Origin: LC029 sp036676475
Lineage (GTDB): Bacteria; Bacillota; Bacilli; Aneurinibacillales; RAOX-1
Length of the DNA: 64,000 nt
NCBI GenBank assembly: GCA_036676475.1
Contig: JAKFCU010000107.1
Location: 4,136-68,135, forward strand
Reading direction: 5' to 3'
The notes beneath the pieces are model-generated. The model was not told where the DNA came from, searched no databases, and was given only the letters and a program-made list of their open reading frames with translations. Shown in pieces: positions 1-7,649 of the stretch (position 1 is its first letter; each line of letters opens with the position of its first letter). The translations under genes were made by a program, and so were the position numbers.

Positions 1-428
1 ATGCGAACATGAGGGATCTTGCGAAGGGCTGCAGGTGGAGTCGCACTGAGATAGAGGGTGTTTCCATCCGGTTTACGGGCGCGATTCACAGCATAGTAGA
101 GCATCGGATTATTGTGATAAGGATAGGCATCTACTTCATCGATGATCACGAAATCAAATTTTTGATAAAAGCGGATGGCTTGGTGCGTCGTGGACAGAGT
201 AAGGTGTGCTTCCTCCCACTTCTCGGTGCTTTTGCCATGCAGAGCAATGACTTTCACCTTCGGAAAAGCCTCTCGAAATCGCGGGGCCAATTCTAGGACA
301 ACGTCTTTTCGCGGGGTTACCAATAATACGTTCCGCCCCATTTGTAATGCAGCATCAATAGGTTGAAAGGTGACCTCCGTCTTCCCTGCTCCACAAATAG
401 CTGGATATGAATACATAAGCATTTGCAT
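1..428 (-). CDS. comFA: ComFA C-terminal helicase fragment (split by prophage; runs off the left edge)
   Basis: ComFA is the DEAD-like ATPase/translocase used for single-stranded DNA uptake in competence. This fragment shows Walker A (CGAGKTE), Walker B (IIDEVDAYPYHNN) and motif III (LSATPP) in order. The chromosomal part begins at the TGT codon at 393-395. Upstream codons are phage DNA and offer in-frame ATGs (426-428, 420-422, 414-416), so a start-codon-bearing C-terminal fragment exists, but without a strong ribosome site. The matching N-terminal half lies at the other prophage end on the same strand. The gene continues beyond base 1. The host is probably unable to make full-length ComFA unless the phage excises. 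Confidence 0.9.
   Translation of the reverse strand, partial: MQMLMYSYPAICGAGKTEVTFQPIDAALQMGRNVLLVTPRKDVVLELAPRFREAFPKVKVIALHGKSTEKWEEAHLTLSTTHQAIRFYQKFDFVIIDEVDAYPYHNNPMLYYAVNRARKPDGNTLYLSATPPAALRKIPHVR
393..420. other. Left prophage attachment site
   Basis: The junction contains TGT at 393-395, the last bases shared with the right junction, followed on the phage side by an 11-bp spacer and the 14-bp arm ATGAATACATAAGC (407-420). The reverse complement of this arm sits at the same distance from TG in the right junction. This is the layout expected for a serine-integrase site. The phage half and bacterial half each contribute one half-site here. Confidence 0.85.
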
Positions 429-491
429 TAGTTTATTTTTCCGATTTTCCACTAGGATAAACGAATGGAAATACCTACATTGAGCGGTTAT

Positions 492-785
492 TTATTTTAC
501 CTTTTTCTTTTCTACAAAAACAAATTTTAACTCTCCGTCTACTTTGCTGGGGATGATCCTAAAGCGTGACTTATCTTTGAATTGATCTTGGACAAAGTTC
601 ACGATATTTTCATTTCCCAAACACAGTTCAATTAGGTAGGCTCCCATACCTGTTTTTGAGATACCACAAGCTATGGATAAACGATCCAATTTATCGTGAA
701 CGACTTTCGCAAGAGGCGAATTAACCCGGATCTTTCGATCAGAACGTTCAGCCCTCTGCCTCTCTTCTCCCTCTCTCAACCTCAT
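492..785 (-). CDS. Small basic phage protein, possible DNA-binding regulator or recombination directionality factor
   Basis: The 97-residue product has an Arg/Glu-rich N-terminus followed by a short strand-helix-helix-like stretch (KIRVNSPLAKVVHDKLDRL, then an SKTGMGAYLIELCLG helix) that resembles ribbon-helix-helix proteins. The start has a good ribosome site (GGAGGAGAAGGATT before ATG). It is the gene closest to the left attachment site, and a dyad-symmetric operator candidate sits just upstream. A directionality factor at the attachment-distal end is conceivable, but no family was recognised with certainty. Confidence 0.55.
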   Translation of the reverse strand: MRLREGEERQRAERSDRKIRVNSPLAKVVHDKLDRLSIACGISKTGMGAYLIELCLGNENIVNFVQDQFKDKSRFRIIPSKVDGELKFVFVEKKKVK

Positions 786-814
786 AATCCTTCTCCTCCA
801 TCGTCTTAGGTCTG

Positions 815-843
815 GAACACTTGAACAGTTGATTAGTGTTCAA
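815..843. promoter_or_regulatory. Dyad-symmetric operator candidate upstream of the left-end gene
   Basis: Two overlapping inverted repeats are visible: GAACAC (815-820) with GTGTTC (836-841), and TTGAACA (821-827) with TGTTCAA (837-843). They lie about 30-60 bases upstream of the minus-strand start at 785, where an autoregulatory operator would be expected. This is an inference from position and symmetry only. Confidence 0.4.
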
Positions 844-897
844 CAGTAACTTATGAGGGAGAAGTGGTTAATATGACGAACATTGCCTGGAGCAACG

Positions 898-927
898 AAA
901 AACCCTGTCCTAGATGACAGGGTTTTT
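898..927. terminator. Bidirectional rho-independent terminator
   Basis: CCCTGTC (903-909) pairs with GACAGGG (916-922) around a six-base loop, with A and T runs on both sides. It ends the minus-strand nuclease gene immediately downstream of its stop. Confidence 0.85.
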
Positions 928-929
928 GC

Positions 930-1883
930 TTATTTTAACGATTCACACACTGTTTTATCTCCATCATTATCTAGCTTGTATGGATCTAGACCTTTTAATC
1001 CTCCAGCAGCTTCAAACACAACTTGAGCCTCTGCTTGAGTTTTAAAGTCACTGCAATTGTAATCTGTTTTAGGTAAGTCCACAGACGGTTTACTTGATGC
1101 TGGCTTTGTTGCCGGTGTTGGCTTAATGTCTAATCCTCCATCGATAACAAATAAGACTCTTGTGCCATCTTGATATTTTTCTAATTGATTGCCAACCCAT
1201 GACCCTGATCCGCGGTTATCAGACGACTCCACATAAGCAACGTCAGCCCCTTTGCCGCCTTCGGCACACATGGCCATCGGGAACTCATCTCGATCATATC
1301 CGTCTTTTGTTGCTATTCCCGCAAGGGATTCATCGCGATTATCATCGGCGCCATCCCGATCTATTGTACAGATCGTGGACTTGCCCTTAGCTATTGCACT
1401 TTTAATGTGTGCCGCTGTCTTGGGATATTTATCAGCAGGAAAGTTGAGTACAACATCATATGTGGCTCCAATGCTAACGATAGTAATAGATCTTGCGGTT
1501 CCGTCCCACTTAACATCTGCCCCAAACGCTTCGCTCACAAAACGCAAGGGTACAAATGTACTTCCATTAATAATTTGTGCCGGGACCGAAATGGATTTGG
1601 TTACTCCATTTACTACAGGCGTTTTAGATCCAATCTGCAGGGTAATATTGATTTCGCCTTTATTAGCCGTAACCGTTCTTGTCTTACCATCCCACTTGAC
1701 CTCAGCGCCTAAAGATTCAAATATTCCCCGTAATGGTACTAGGGTTGATCCATTTTGTATGGTTGGTGCTTGGTTGTAGTTTTGCTTTTTACCATCAAGG
1801 ATCACTGAAATTGGATTTTCTGCAAACGATGAGTAAGGTATCACTAGTAATAGTGACAACAATACAATTAATATTCTTTTCAC
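930..1883 (-). CDS. Secreted NucA/NucB-type nuclease with stalk domains and Excalibur domain
   Basis: The GTG start at 1883 follows GGGAGGGGATAAA and opens a signal peptide (VKRILIVLLSLLLVIPYSSFA), giving 317 aa. Domains in order: two copper-amine-oxidase N-terminal 'stalk' domains (about residues 25-140); a NucA/NucB deoxyribonuclease domain (about 145-255) with the family signatures CTIDRDGADDNRDESL, GYDRDEFPMAMC and DNRGSGSWVGNQL; and a C-terminal Excalibur calcium-binding motif ending in LDNDGDKTVC. The family includes the competence nuclease NucA and the sporulation nuclease NucB of Bacillus. The product should be exported and retained at the wall. Carriage by a prophage that interrupts comFA is notable. 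It is monocistronic with a strong terminator. Confidence 0.88.
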   Translation of the reverse strand: MKRILIVLLSLLLVIPYSSFAENPISVILDGKKQNYNQAPTIQNGSTLVPLRGIFESLGAEVKWDGKTRTVTANKGEINITLQIGSKTPVVNGVTKSISVPAQIINGSTFVPLRFVSEAFGADVKWDGTARSITIVSIGATYDVVLNFPADKYPKTAAHIKSAIAKGKSTICTIDRDGADDNRDESLAGIATKDGYDRDEFPMAMCAEGGKGADVAYVESSDNRGSGSWVGNQLEKYQDGTRVLFVIDGGLDIKPTPATKPASSKPSVDLPKTDYNCSDFKTQAEAQVVFEAAGGLKGLDPYKLDNDGDKTVCESLK

Positions 1884-1980
1884 TTTATCCCCTCCCTTTC
1901 CTAAGATTCTATGTATATACAAAATATTCCTTTGTTTTGCGGTTTTTGTCGAAATCTTCATTTAAAGAAAATACAAATTA

Positions 1981-2184
1981 CTAATCGTAAACCTGCGAAA
2001 TCATCCGATTCTCAAACAAATAACTGAGTAAGGTCATCGCTTTATCCCCATCAATGTTGAATATACTCATGATAGAGTACACTGTGAATTCTCGATCTCC
2101 TACTACCTCCTTGAGTTTAACGGCAGCATTGTGCCATTTATCCTGTGGAACAGAAGGGATTTCGGGTTTAAATACAAAATTCAT
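1981..2184 (-). CDS. Hypothetical small phage protein
   Basis: The 67-residue product has no recognised family. The N-terminus is proline-rich, followed by a predicted helix (DKWHNAAVKLKEVVGDREF) and a C-terminal region that could form a small winged-helix-like fold (TVYSIMSIFNIDGDKAMTLLSYLFE). It lies seven bases downstream of the next gene on the same strand, so the two are probably co-transcribed. Confidence 0.6.
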   Translation of the reverse strand: MNFVFKPEIPSVPQDKWHNAAVKLKEVVGDREFTVYSIMSIFNIDGDKAMTLLSYLFENRMISQVYD

Positions 2185-2191
2185 GATGCGC

Positions 2192-2407
2192 TTAAGCCCC
2201 TTTCATCAATTTAGCTGCAGCAATAGCAAGAATGTTGGAAATAGAAAATGAGCGGATAGACCGTCGTGCAAAGCAATAGGCTTTCACCTGGTCCTCAGTA
2301 ACGGAATGGAGCTTGATTCGACGTTGAGTGATTTGGCCGGAGCGATCCAGGTAGATGATGTCCACCAGCTGGTCGGAAGAAAGGTATCGTTGAAGATCAC
2401 GGAGCAT
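2192..2407 (-). CDS. Small WYL-like or YolD-like protein
   Basis: The 71-residue product contains a compact beta-rich core (LVDIIYLDRSGQITQRRIKL, then VKAYCFARRSIRSFSISNIL) similar in pattern to short WYL-domain ligand-sensing modules. The C-terminal helix is alanine-rich. It precedes the 67-residue gene in a likely two-gene operon. Family assignment is by pattern only. Confidence 0.6.
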   Translation of the reverse strand: MLRDLQRYLSSDQLVDIIYLDRSGQITQRRIKLHSVTEDQVKAYCFARRSIRSFSISNILAIAAAKLMKGA

Positions 2408-2475
2408 TTTTGTCCGCCTCCAAACAAGAACATTTGTTTGTATTGTATGCGAATGGGAGGGGAGTATGCAAGAAT

Positions 2476-2502
2476 AAAAAAAACCGGCACTAGGCCGGTT
2501 TT
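2476..2502. terminator. Rho-independent terminator
   Basis: AAACCGGC (2481-2488) pairs with GCCGGTTT (2494-2501), and an eight-base A run becomes the U tract on the minus-strand transcript. It lies just past the stop of the small cysteine-containing reading frame at 2537, which supports that frame being a real gene end. Confidence 0.8.
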
Positions 2503-2536
2503 ATCTGTTCTCTGGTTTCTTTCTCCATGTTGTGTT

Positions 2537-2665
2537 TTACCAGGATGCAGGACATGTATCGAAGGTTTCACCTTCACGGTACGACTTTTCTAAACCATTC
2601 TTTTCACAAATGTACATGCCCTCTTCCGGTACCTCGTCACCTGTCCGATAAACGTTATCCCAAAT
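2537..2665 (-). CDS. Small zinc-ribbon-like protein, non-canonical or lost start
   Basis: An open frame of 42 residues reads YRTGDEVPEEGMYICEKNG... and ends ETFDTCPASW. The TGDxVPxxGxYxC core and the closing EGETFxxCP are typical of a small zinc-ribbon family common in Bacilli. No ATG, GTG or TTG opens it. An in-frame TGA lies two codons upstream of ATT (2663-2665), which follows AGGGGATGATATA at ribosome-site distance. It either uses ATT or is a degraded copy. Confidence 0.35.
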   Translation of the reverse strand: MWDNVYRTGDEVPEEGMYICEKNGLEKSYREGETFDTCPASW

Positions 2666-2897
2666 ATATCATCCCCTTCGATTGGAACAAAGTAATAAAA
2701 ACCCTTTTATTTTGTGTTTTATTTCCTTTTCGATTCCTTGAGGAAACAAATATATGTAAACAGCAGGGGTACATGCAAGATTCAACATGGGGGTGATGGT
2801 TGGGATCGGGCATGCCAGGAGGAAGTTGGAGAGGGTGGTTAAATCTAGCGAAGAGTTAACTAAAAGGGATTTGCGAATTACTGATCAGAATAAACTC
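2666..2897. other. Gene-free stretch
   Basis: No convincing gene was seen on either strand between the small zinc-ribbon frame and the terminator of the ParA operon. Only short frames without ribosome sites are present. Confidence 0.4.
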
Positions 2898-2925
2898 AAA
2901 AAAGACTTAGTTTTTCACTAAGTCA
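2898..2925 (-). terminator. Terminator of the ParA-like operon
   Basis: On the minus strand GACTTAG pairs with CTAAGTC around a seven-base loop, followed by six Ts. It lies 15 bases past the stop of the 235-residue gene. Confidence 0.85.
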
Positions 2926-2939
2926 GCAATGAGAGCAAA

Positions 2940-3647
2940 TTAATAATTTACTCCATATAAGTCTTTATATATTGTTCTTAGATCTTTTTTGTTACAAAAA
3001 TAATTTACTAATTTTTTATCATTCACACTAAAAGTTTCATAAATGTCTTGATAATAATAAATTAGTATATAATTAATACTTTTGATTAGATCGCAAAAAG
3101 TCTTAATACATTTTTTAAACTCTCTATTTTCACCTTCTAAATAAAATCGAAGATTTTCATGCAAGCTAAGGAACTTTTCCTCTGTTGAATGAACATACCC
3201 ACAACCAATTTTATAAACATGCAAAATCCTATTATATGCTTGTGCAAGAATTAGATACCTTTTTGTTGAAGAATGTTCCATAACATTTTGAAATATTTCC
3301 AATGTGTATAGATTTGAATCCAAGGTAAAGTACTCTCTTATAAGTTTAATAAAATTATCGATTATATTTCTGTATAGCATAAATAGAATCTTAATATCCT
3401 TATAGATTGAAACGTATATAATTTGTGTGAATGTAGATATTATTTCATTTAAATGTTCCGAGTTTGTTCCATTTTTGTTCAGCTCAATTTTCCAAAGATA
3501 AAAGATATACGCTGCCTTATGGATATGTTTAAGTTCCAAACTCATTTCATGTTCCATTAAAATAGCAGAATAGTTATACTCGGTAAGATGTGTATACATC
3601 TTTTGAAAGTCTTCTTGTATAATTCTCTTCACAAGCATATTGATCAC
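2940..3647 (-). CDS. Unknown all-helical protein, third gene of the ParA operon (HEPN/DUF5677-like pattern)
   Basis: The 235-residue product is predicted almost wholly alpha-helical, rich in Ile, Lys, Tyr and Asn, and AT-rich in coding sequence. A motif near residues 140-155 (YNRILHVYKIGCGYVHST) resembles the xYxHxS signature of helical-bundle HEPN or DUF5677-type proteins seen in defence loci. The canonical Rx4-6H HEPN RNase motif is not evident. The start overlaps the stop of the preceding gene by four bases (ATGA), showing translational coupling. No function is assigned. Confidence 0.7.
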   Translation of the reverse strand: MINMLVKRIIQEDFQKMYTHLTEYNYSAILMEHEMSLELKHIHKAAYIFYLWKIELNKNGTNSEHLNEIISTFTQIIYVSIYKDIKILFMLYRNIIDNFIKLIREYFTLDSNLYTLEIFQNVMEHSSTKRYLILAQAYNRILHVYKIGCGYVHSTEEKFLSLHENLRFYLEGENREFKKCIKTFCDLIKSINYILIYYYQDIYETFSVNDKKLVNYFCNKKDLRTIYKDLYGVNY

Positions 3648-4039
3648 CTTAAATTCATCGAATCTATAGCATCACGCCAATCTTTTACTTCATTTGATTC
3701 ATCACTTAATGCCCTATTCATAAAGTTATACATTTTGTTTAGAATGTCCTTAATCTGACCCACGCTATCAATCTGACTTAAATGTTTGATGGTTCTCCCA
3801 AGAATTAAAGATCTATTTTTCCCAACATAGTTAGGAAATGTTACCTTCATTGTGGTATCTAGAAACTCAACGACCTCTTTGTTTCCTTTAAACACTTTCT
3901 TAGATACTATTATCTCTGTAACGCATCCAATAAGTATGTGGTAGTAAACAGAGTCCTTCGGTTTTTCACAAATATATACCTCGTATTTCTGGTTAAAAGA
4001 TTCCATTATATTTAGAATTTCTTGTACATTCTTATTCAA
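3644..4039 (-). CDS. Unknown protein, second gene of the ParA operon
   Basis: The 131-residue product has an N-terminal helix (NKNVQEILNIMESFNQKYEVYI), a central hydrophobic strand-like segment and a C-terminal helix. No family was recognised. It sits between the ParA-like ATPase (14 bases upstream) and the 235-residue helical protein (four-base overlap), so the three are made together. It takes the genomic position of a ParB or adaptor, but has no visible ParB motif. Confidence 0.7.
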   Translation of the reverse strand: MNKNVQEILNIMESFNQKYEVYICEKPKDSVYYHILIGCVTEIIVSKKVFKGNKEVVEFLDTTMKVTFPNYVGKNRSLILGRTIKHLSQIDSVGQIKDILNKMYNFMNRALSDESNEVKDWRDAIDSMNLR

Positions 4040-4053
4040 CTCTACCCCCTCCT

Positions 4054-4881
4054 TTATCCAGAATAAGCTCCTAAAAACTCTTCTGCAATTTTAATCATTA
4101 CTTCTTTATAATCAGGGATATCTAATAAACAAATGTTCTTCTCAGCATTTTCCGGAACTTGAATAGATTGCTTGATGTAGTTATCAAATGTGTAAAATTT
4201 ATACCTTTGTTTTATCTCTCGCATGGTTATTTTACAATGGTTCGTTGTATCTTGTACCAATGTAAAGATTATTCCTAAACATTCTAATTTGTGAGGTAGT
4301 TCATCGTTCAACTCCTCAATATTTTTTCTAAACAAGTTAATTCCTAACGTAGATAAAAAATCGGGTTTGACTGGCATAATATAATAATCACTTGCAAAAA
4401 ATGCAGCTAAAGTATATATGGATTGTGTAGGTGGACAATCTATAAAAATATAATCATATTTCTCTTTTAGATTATTTTGTTCAATATATCTTCTTAATTT
4501 GTGTTCTTTGGTTGATCTGTTGTTTTTCTCTAAATTAACTAGTGTTAGATCACCTGGAACAATATACAGATTATTACTTATTTCATACTCTAAATTAGAA
4601 GTATCAGGTTTGTCCACTTTTATTTCACCGTCTAATAAGCTTGGCTTCACTTGACTATCCATAAATATTTTATTGATTGTTAATTCAGTAGTATACAATT
4701 CGCGCATGTAAGTCTCTTGGGAGATTAAGTATTGAGTGGCATTAAATTGCGGGTCAAGATCAATAAGTAGAACTTTCTTATCAAAATGTCTTGCTAAACA
4801 ATCTGCTAAATTAACACATAATGTGGTCTTCCCTACTCCTCCCTTCATGTTCATAAAGGCTATCACATTTTTATTTCCCAT
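4054..4881 (-). CDS. ParA/MinD-type ATPase
   Basis: The 275-residue product carries the deviant Walker A KGGVGKTT near residue 14, the switch I-type DLDPQFNATQYL, and Walker B YDYIFIDCPPTQS. This defines the ParA family of dimerising ATPases that position DNA or protein cargo. A ribosome site (AGGGGGTGGAGAC) precedes ATG. The two following genes are unknown and no ParB or parS-like array is visible, so plasmid-type partition is not supported. The operon is AT-rich and borders an IS element, suggesting acquired cargo, possibly for defence or superinfection immunity. The family call is firm; the role is not. Confidence 0.88.
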   Translation of the reverse strand: MGNKNVIAFMNMKGGVGKTTLCVNLADCLARHFDKKVLLIDLDPQFNATQYLISQETYMRELYTTELTINKIFMDSQVKPSLLDGEIKVDKPDTSNLEYEISNNLYIVPGDLTLVNLEKNNRSTKEHKLRRYIEQNNLKEKYDYIFIDCPPTQSIYTLAAFFASDYYIMPVKPDFLSTLGINLFRKNIEELNDELPHKLECLGIIFTLVQDTTNHCKITMREIKQRYKFYTFDNYIKQSIQVPENAEKNICLLDIPDYKEVMIKIAEEFLGAYSG

Positions 4882-4978
4882 GTCTCCACCCCCTAAATTA
4901 TTTAAGCATCTAATAATTTGATATTATTCTACACTTTTTTACAAAAACCTCTTTTTGTCTGATCGTCATTCTATAAGC

Positions 4979-4991
4979 AAATCCCCACCGC
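4979..4991. repeat. Left half of a hairpin split by the IS element
   Basis: AAATCCCCACCGC here is complementary (12 of 13) to GCAGTGGGGATTT at 6702-6714. Removing the IS and one copy of its target duplication restores a stem-loop whose loop is CCATGTGA. Confidence 0.8.
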
Positions 4992-5049
4992 CCATGTGAG
5001 AGGGCACTGAAAAACTATCTTTTTTTCAAAGGAATTAAATAGCTGTATC

Positions 5050-5098
5050 AAAAAAGACGACATTAAATTCATTTTCTGAATTTTAGAGTCGTCTTTTT
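5050..5098 (-). terminator. Terminator of the transposase gene
   Basis: AAAAAGACGAC and GTCGTCTTTTT form a stem across a 26-base loop just downstream of the transposase stop, inside the IS boundary. Confidence 0.6.
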
Positions 5099-5127
5099 AT
5101 CAATTGTTCTATTTTTATTCCTCGTTT

Positions 5128-6579
5128 TTAACCCATTAGTTTTATTATTCTTTTTAAGTTAACGGTAAATATCGCCATGGCACCTTGCAATTCCATGCCA
5201 ATAAGACCCGAGGATTCTGCAACATCATACCCGTGTCCGTGTTTTAATTCGCTATTCTTAGCTTCTATTTTATATCGTTCTTTCGATTTTTCCTTAAAAT
5301 AGTCACCTTCTTGAAATTGTATCTGTTCCTGATGTTCATCTGATTTAATCGTGACGTTATACGTTTTACTTTTAGCACCCTCTTTATAACATCCATCTTT
5401 ATAAGGACAATTTTTACATTTTTCAATATCAAAGTAATATTTGTAACGTGTATTTTTAGTTTCATTTGTTCTTACATTTCGTGCTTTCCGTACTGCCATA
5501 TGACCTGCCTTACAAACATACATACCCGCATCTTTATTGAATTCAAATTCATCTTCTTTTTTTCGTTTTCCTTGCGTGATGACTGGATTTAATTTGGATA
5601 CTAATTTTATTTTATTCTTATTCGTGTATTCGATATTTCCTTTTTCAGAGTAGGCTGTATCACCAATTACCGTTTCAACTTTCATTCCAGCTTCGATACT
5701 TTTTTCAATCAGTGTTTCTAATTGCTTTCCGTCATTTTTTTCGCCTGTCGTAACCGTTGCTGCCGTAATAATCCGTTCTTCGCTCATTGCAATGTGTGTT
5801 TTGTATCCAAAAAATGAGGTGTCTGCAGTTTTATGTCCAACCTTTGCATCTTTATCTTCTGAAATCTGTAAGTGTTCGATATCATCAGCCACTGTTTCTT
5901 TCAAAAGGTTTAATTGTTCCTTTACTTTTGGATACTGGATCAGGACTTCTTCCTTTTCAATCACGTCAATGAGCTTTTGGCAATAGTCGATTTCATCCTC
6001 CAGTATATCTGTTGTCGTTTTGGGGGGGAACTTACTTTTCATCGTTTCATTTATTTTATATACAGCTTTTCTAAGCTTTTTAGAGCGATCCATCAGGATT
6101 TCTTTAGGTGATTTTTGATTGTAGCGAGCTTTTGTATGGGTGGCATCTACGATAATGCTTTTACTTTTGATGATTTCTTTTTCGATGGCAATTTCTACAG
6201 TTTTATTAATGAGCATGTCTAAAAGGTTTACATTTTTTAAGCGCAGTTTTCGAAACTTGGTTAAAGAGCTTGGATCGATCACTTCATCTTCAGGAGCCAT
6301 GTGAAGAAAATACTTAAAAGACATGTCATATTTCGAACGTTCAACCAAGTCAACATCCGATAGGTCATGGATAGACTTCAACAATAAATATTTGAACATA
6401 CGAATAGGGTCGATGGCATTTCGACCGTTATCGAGACAATAGTTATCCTTTAGTTCGTCATACACAAAAGAAAAGTCGATCAACTCATTAATTTTTCGCA
6501 AGAAATTATCCTTAGGAATGATTAAATTATATATATCCATATATGGACTAAAAATTACTGATTGTTGATTTTGAATCAT
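5128..6579 (-). CDS. IS1182-family transposase (DUF772 plus DDE domain)
   Basis: The most likely start is the internal ATG of MIQNQQSVIFSPYMDIYN, giving about 483 aa; an upstream in-frame ATG exists at 6621. The N-terminal DUF772 region (about 20-140) contains the RNAIDPIRMFKYLLLK-type signature. The DDE domain follows, with IIVDATHTKARYNQ, VIGDTAYSEKGN and a C-terminal Cys cluster (CKNCPYKDGCYKEG). The last helix region carries the conserved ELKHGHG motif. The gene appears intact. Confidence 0.93.
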   Translation of the reverse strand: MIQNQQSVIFSPYMDIYNLIIPKDNFLRKINELIDFSFVYDELKDNYCLDNGRNAIDPIRMFKYLLLKSIHDLSDVDLVERSKYDMSFKYFLHMAPEDEVIDPSSLTKFRKLRLKNVNLLDMLINKTVEIAIEKEIIKSKSIIVDATHTKARYNQKSPKEILMDRSKKLRKAVYKINETMKSKFPPKTTTDILEDEIDYCQKLIDVIEKEEVLIQYPKVKEQLNLLKETVADDIEHLQISEDKDAKVGHKTADTSFFGYKTHIAMSEERIITAATVTTGEKNDGKQLETLIEKSIEAGMKVETVIGDTAYSEKGNIEYTNKNKIKLVSKLNPVITQGKRKKEDEFEFNKDAGMYVCKAGHMAVRKARNVRTNETKNTRYKYYFDIEKCKNCPYKDGCYKEGAKSKTYNVTIKSDEHQEQIQFQEGDYFKEKSKERYKIEAKNSELKHGHGYDVAESSGLIGMELQGAMAIFTVNLKRIIKLMG

Positions 6580-6731
6580 AGTATCCACCCACATAAAATT
6601 GATACTATAATTATACAGCAAAAAAGGTATAATTCCCTCAATAATGAGGTATTATACCTTCTTTACATTTAAGGGGACTTTTTCAGTGCCCTCCCATGTG
6701 AGCAGTGGGGATTTATATATTATACAGAGGA

Positions 6732-7574
6732 CTAATAGTTAACCATACTCTCACCTGTTAATTTACTAATTATCATTAATTTACGGTCCTTGTTTGAAAT
6801 ATAGATGTATTGATCAGTTTGCGCAACAAACTTTCCTTCATATTTATATTTACCCCAAAACGAACCAGAAAAATTTATATATTTATAACCCATTGTATTG
6901 CCGGCTTCATAAACATACATGCAAACTATAGGAATAAAAATTATAGTAGTGCTTAAATGGTAAATTATTGATACTACCGAGAAGGAACCTTTTACATCCT
7001 CTATATCTTTACGGTGCTTATTAACAAATATTTTTTTTATCCAAAAAATAAGTATATATCCTAAACATATGATAAATGTAATCAATGATAACGCAATGAC
7101 GTTTGACCAAAATGCCCTAGAGAAAATAGATAATTCAAAAGAATAGCTAATAAACATGGCATAAAAGGACCAGATAATAATTGCCATAAAGAAAATAATC
7201 ACTATTACAAAAGAAATAAAAGTTTTTATGGAGAAAGTCTCTGAAGTAATTCTTCGAGACGATCTTTCTAGTAAATATAAAACTCCTGACGGTCCGAAAA
7301 GAAATATACCAATTAACATGCAAGCCATTTTATTAAACGGCACGAAATTTACGATACTATCCACTATTGAATTTGGACCAAAATACATCCCATAGAGAAA
7401 ACTATACCCAATTGCGTACATCGACCAGACCAATAAAATTATTAATCCAGAACTTAAAGCAAAATATAGAGTTTTAAAAATTAAAAATGGCTTGAGCTGT
7501 TCTACAGCCATTTTCATTTTTTCCAATAAATCTTGTTCATTTTTAGGATCATTTTGCTGTGGTTTAGCTACCAT
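6732..7574 (-). CDS. Polytopic membrane protein of unknown function
   Basis: The 280-residue product has about five transmembrane helices (near residues 30-65, 85-110, 120-150, 160-185 and 205-230) and a soluble C-terminal beta-rich tail (KFVAQTDQYIYISNKDRKLMIIS). The N-terminus is charged and cytoplasmic. Similar stand-alone membrane proteins in prophage accessory regions sometimes block superinfection, but no family was recognised. It lies between the IS and the Mrr-like gene. Confidence 0.7.
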   Translation of the reverse strand: MVAKPQQNDPKNEQDLLEKMKMAVEQLKPFLIFKTLYFALSSGLIILLVWSMYAIGYSFLYGMYFGPNSIVDSIVNFVPFNKMACMLIGIFLFGPSGVLYLLERSSRRITSETFSIKTFISFVIVIIFFMAIIIWSFYAMFISYSFELSIFSRAFWSNVIALSLITFIICLGYILIFWIKKIFVNKHRKDIEDVKGSFSVVSIIYHLSTTIIFIPIVCMYVYEAGNTMGYKYINFSGSFWGKYKYEGKFVAQTDQYIYISNKDRKLMIISKLTGESMVNY

Positions 7575-7649
7575 ATTGAAAATAAATCTCCTTTTGACTA
7601 ATTACCTAATTCAATTCTCTCAGTTGTATCAAAATACCTTCAATAAAGT

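Larger units (their letters stand above)
5000..6693 (-). mobile_element. IS1182-family insertion sequence
   Basis: The terminal inverted repeats GAGGGCACTGAAAAA (5000-5014) and its exact complement (6679-6693) enclose one transposase gene and its terminator. The element is flanked by an 8-bp direct repeat CCATGTGA (4992-4999 and 6694-6701), the target duplication. The perfect termini and duplication indicate a recent, intact insertion. Confidence 0.93.

Noticed and set aside
407..420. The inverted 14-bp arms at both prophage ends read as transposon terminal repeats
   Set aside because: They are inverted with respect to each other but lie on the phage side of a shared TGT, equally spaced from it, and a serine integrase is present. 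They are attP arms and not transposon ends.
2527..2796. Plus-strand frame of 89 codons in the left arm
   Set aside because: No ribosome site, and it runs antisense across the small zinc-ribbon frame; composition looks like the shadow of that gene.
2940..4881. ParA gene as evidence for a plasmid-like (extrachromosomal) prophage
   Set aside because: No ParB or parS array, and clear integrase and attachment junctions show chromosomal integration.
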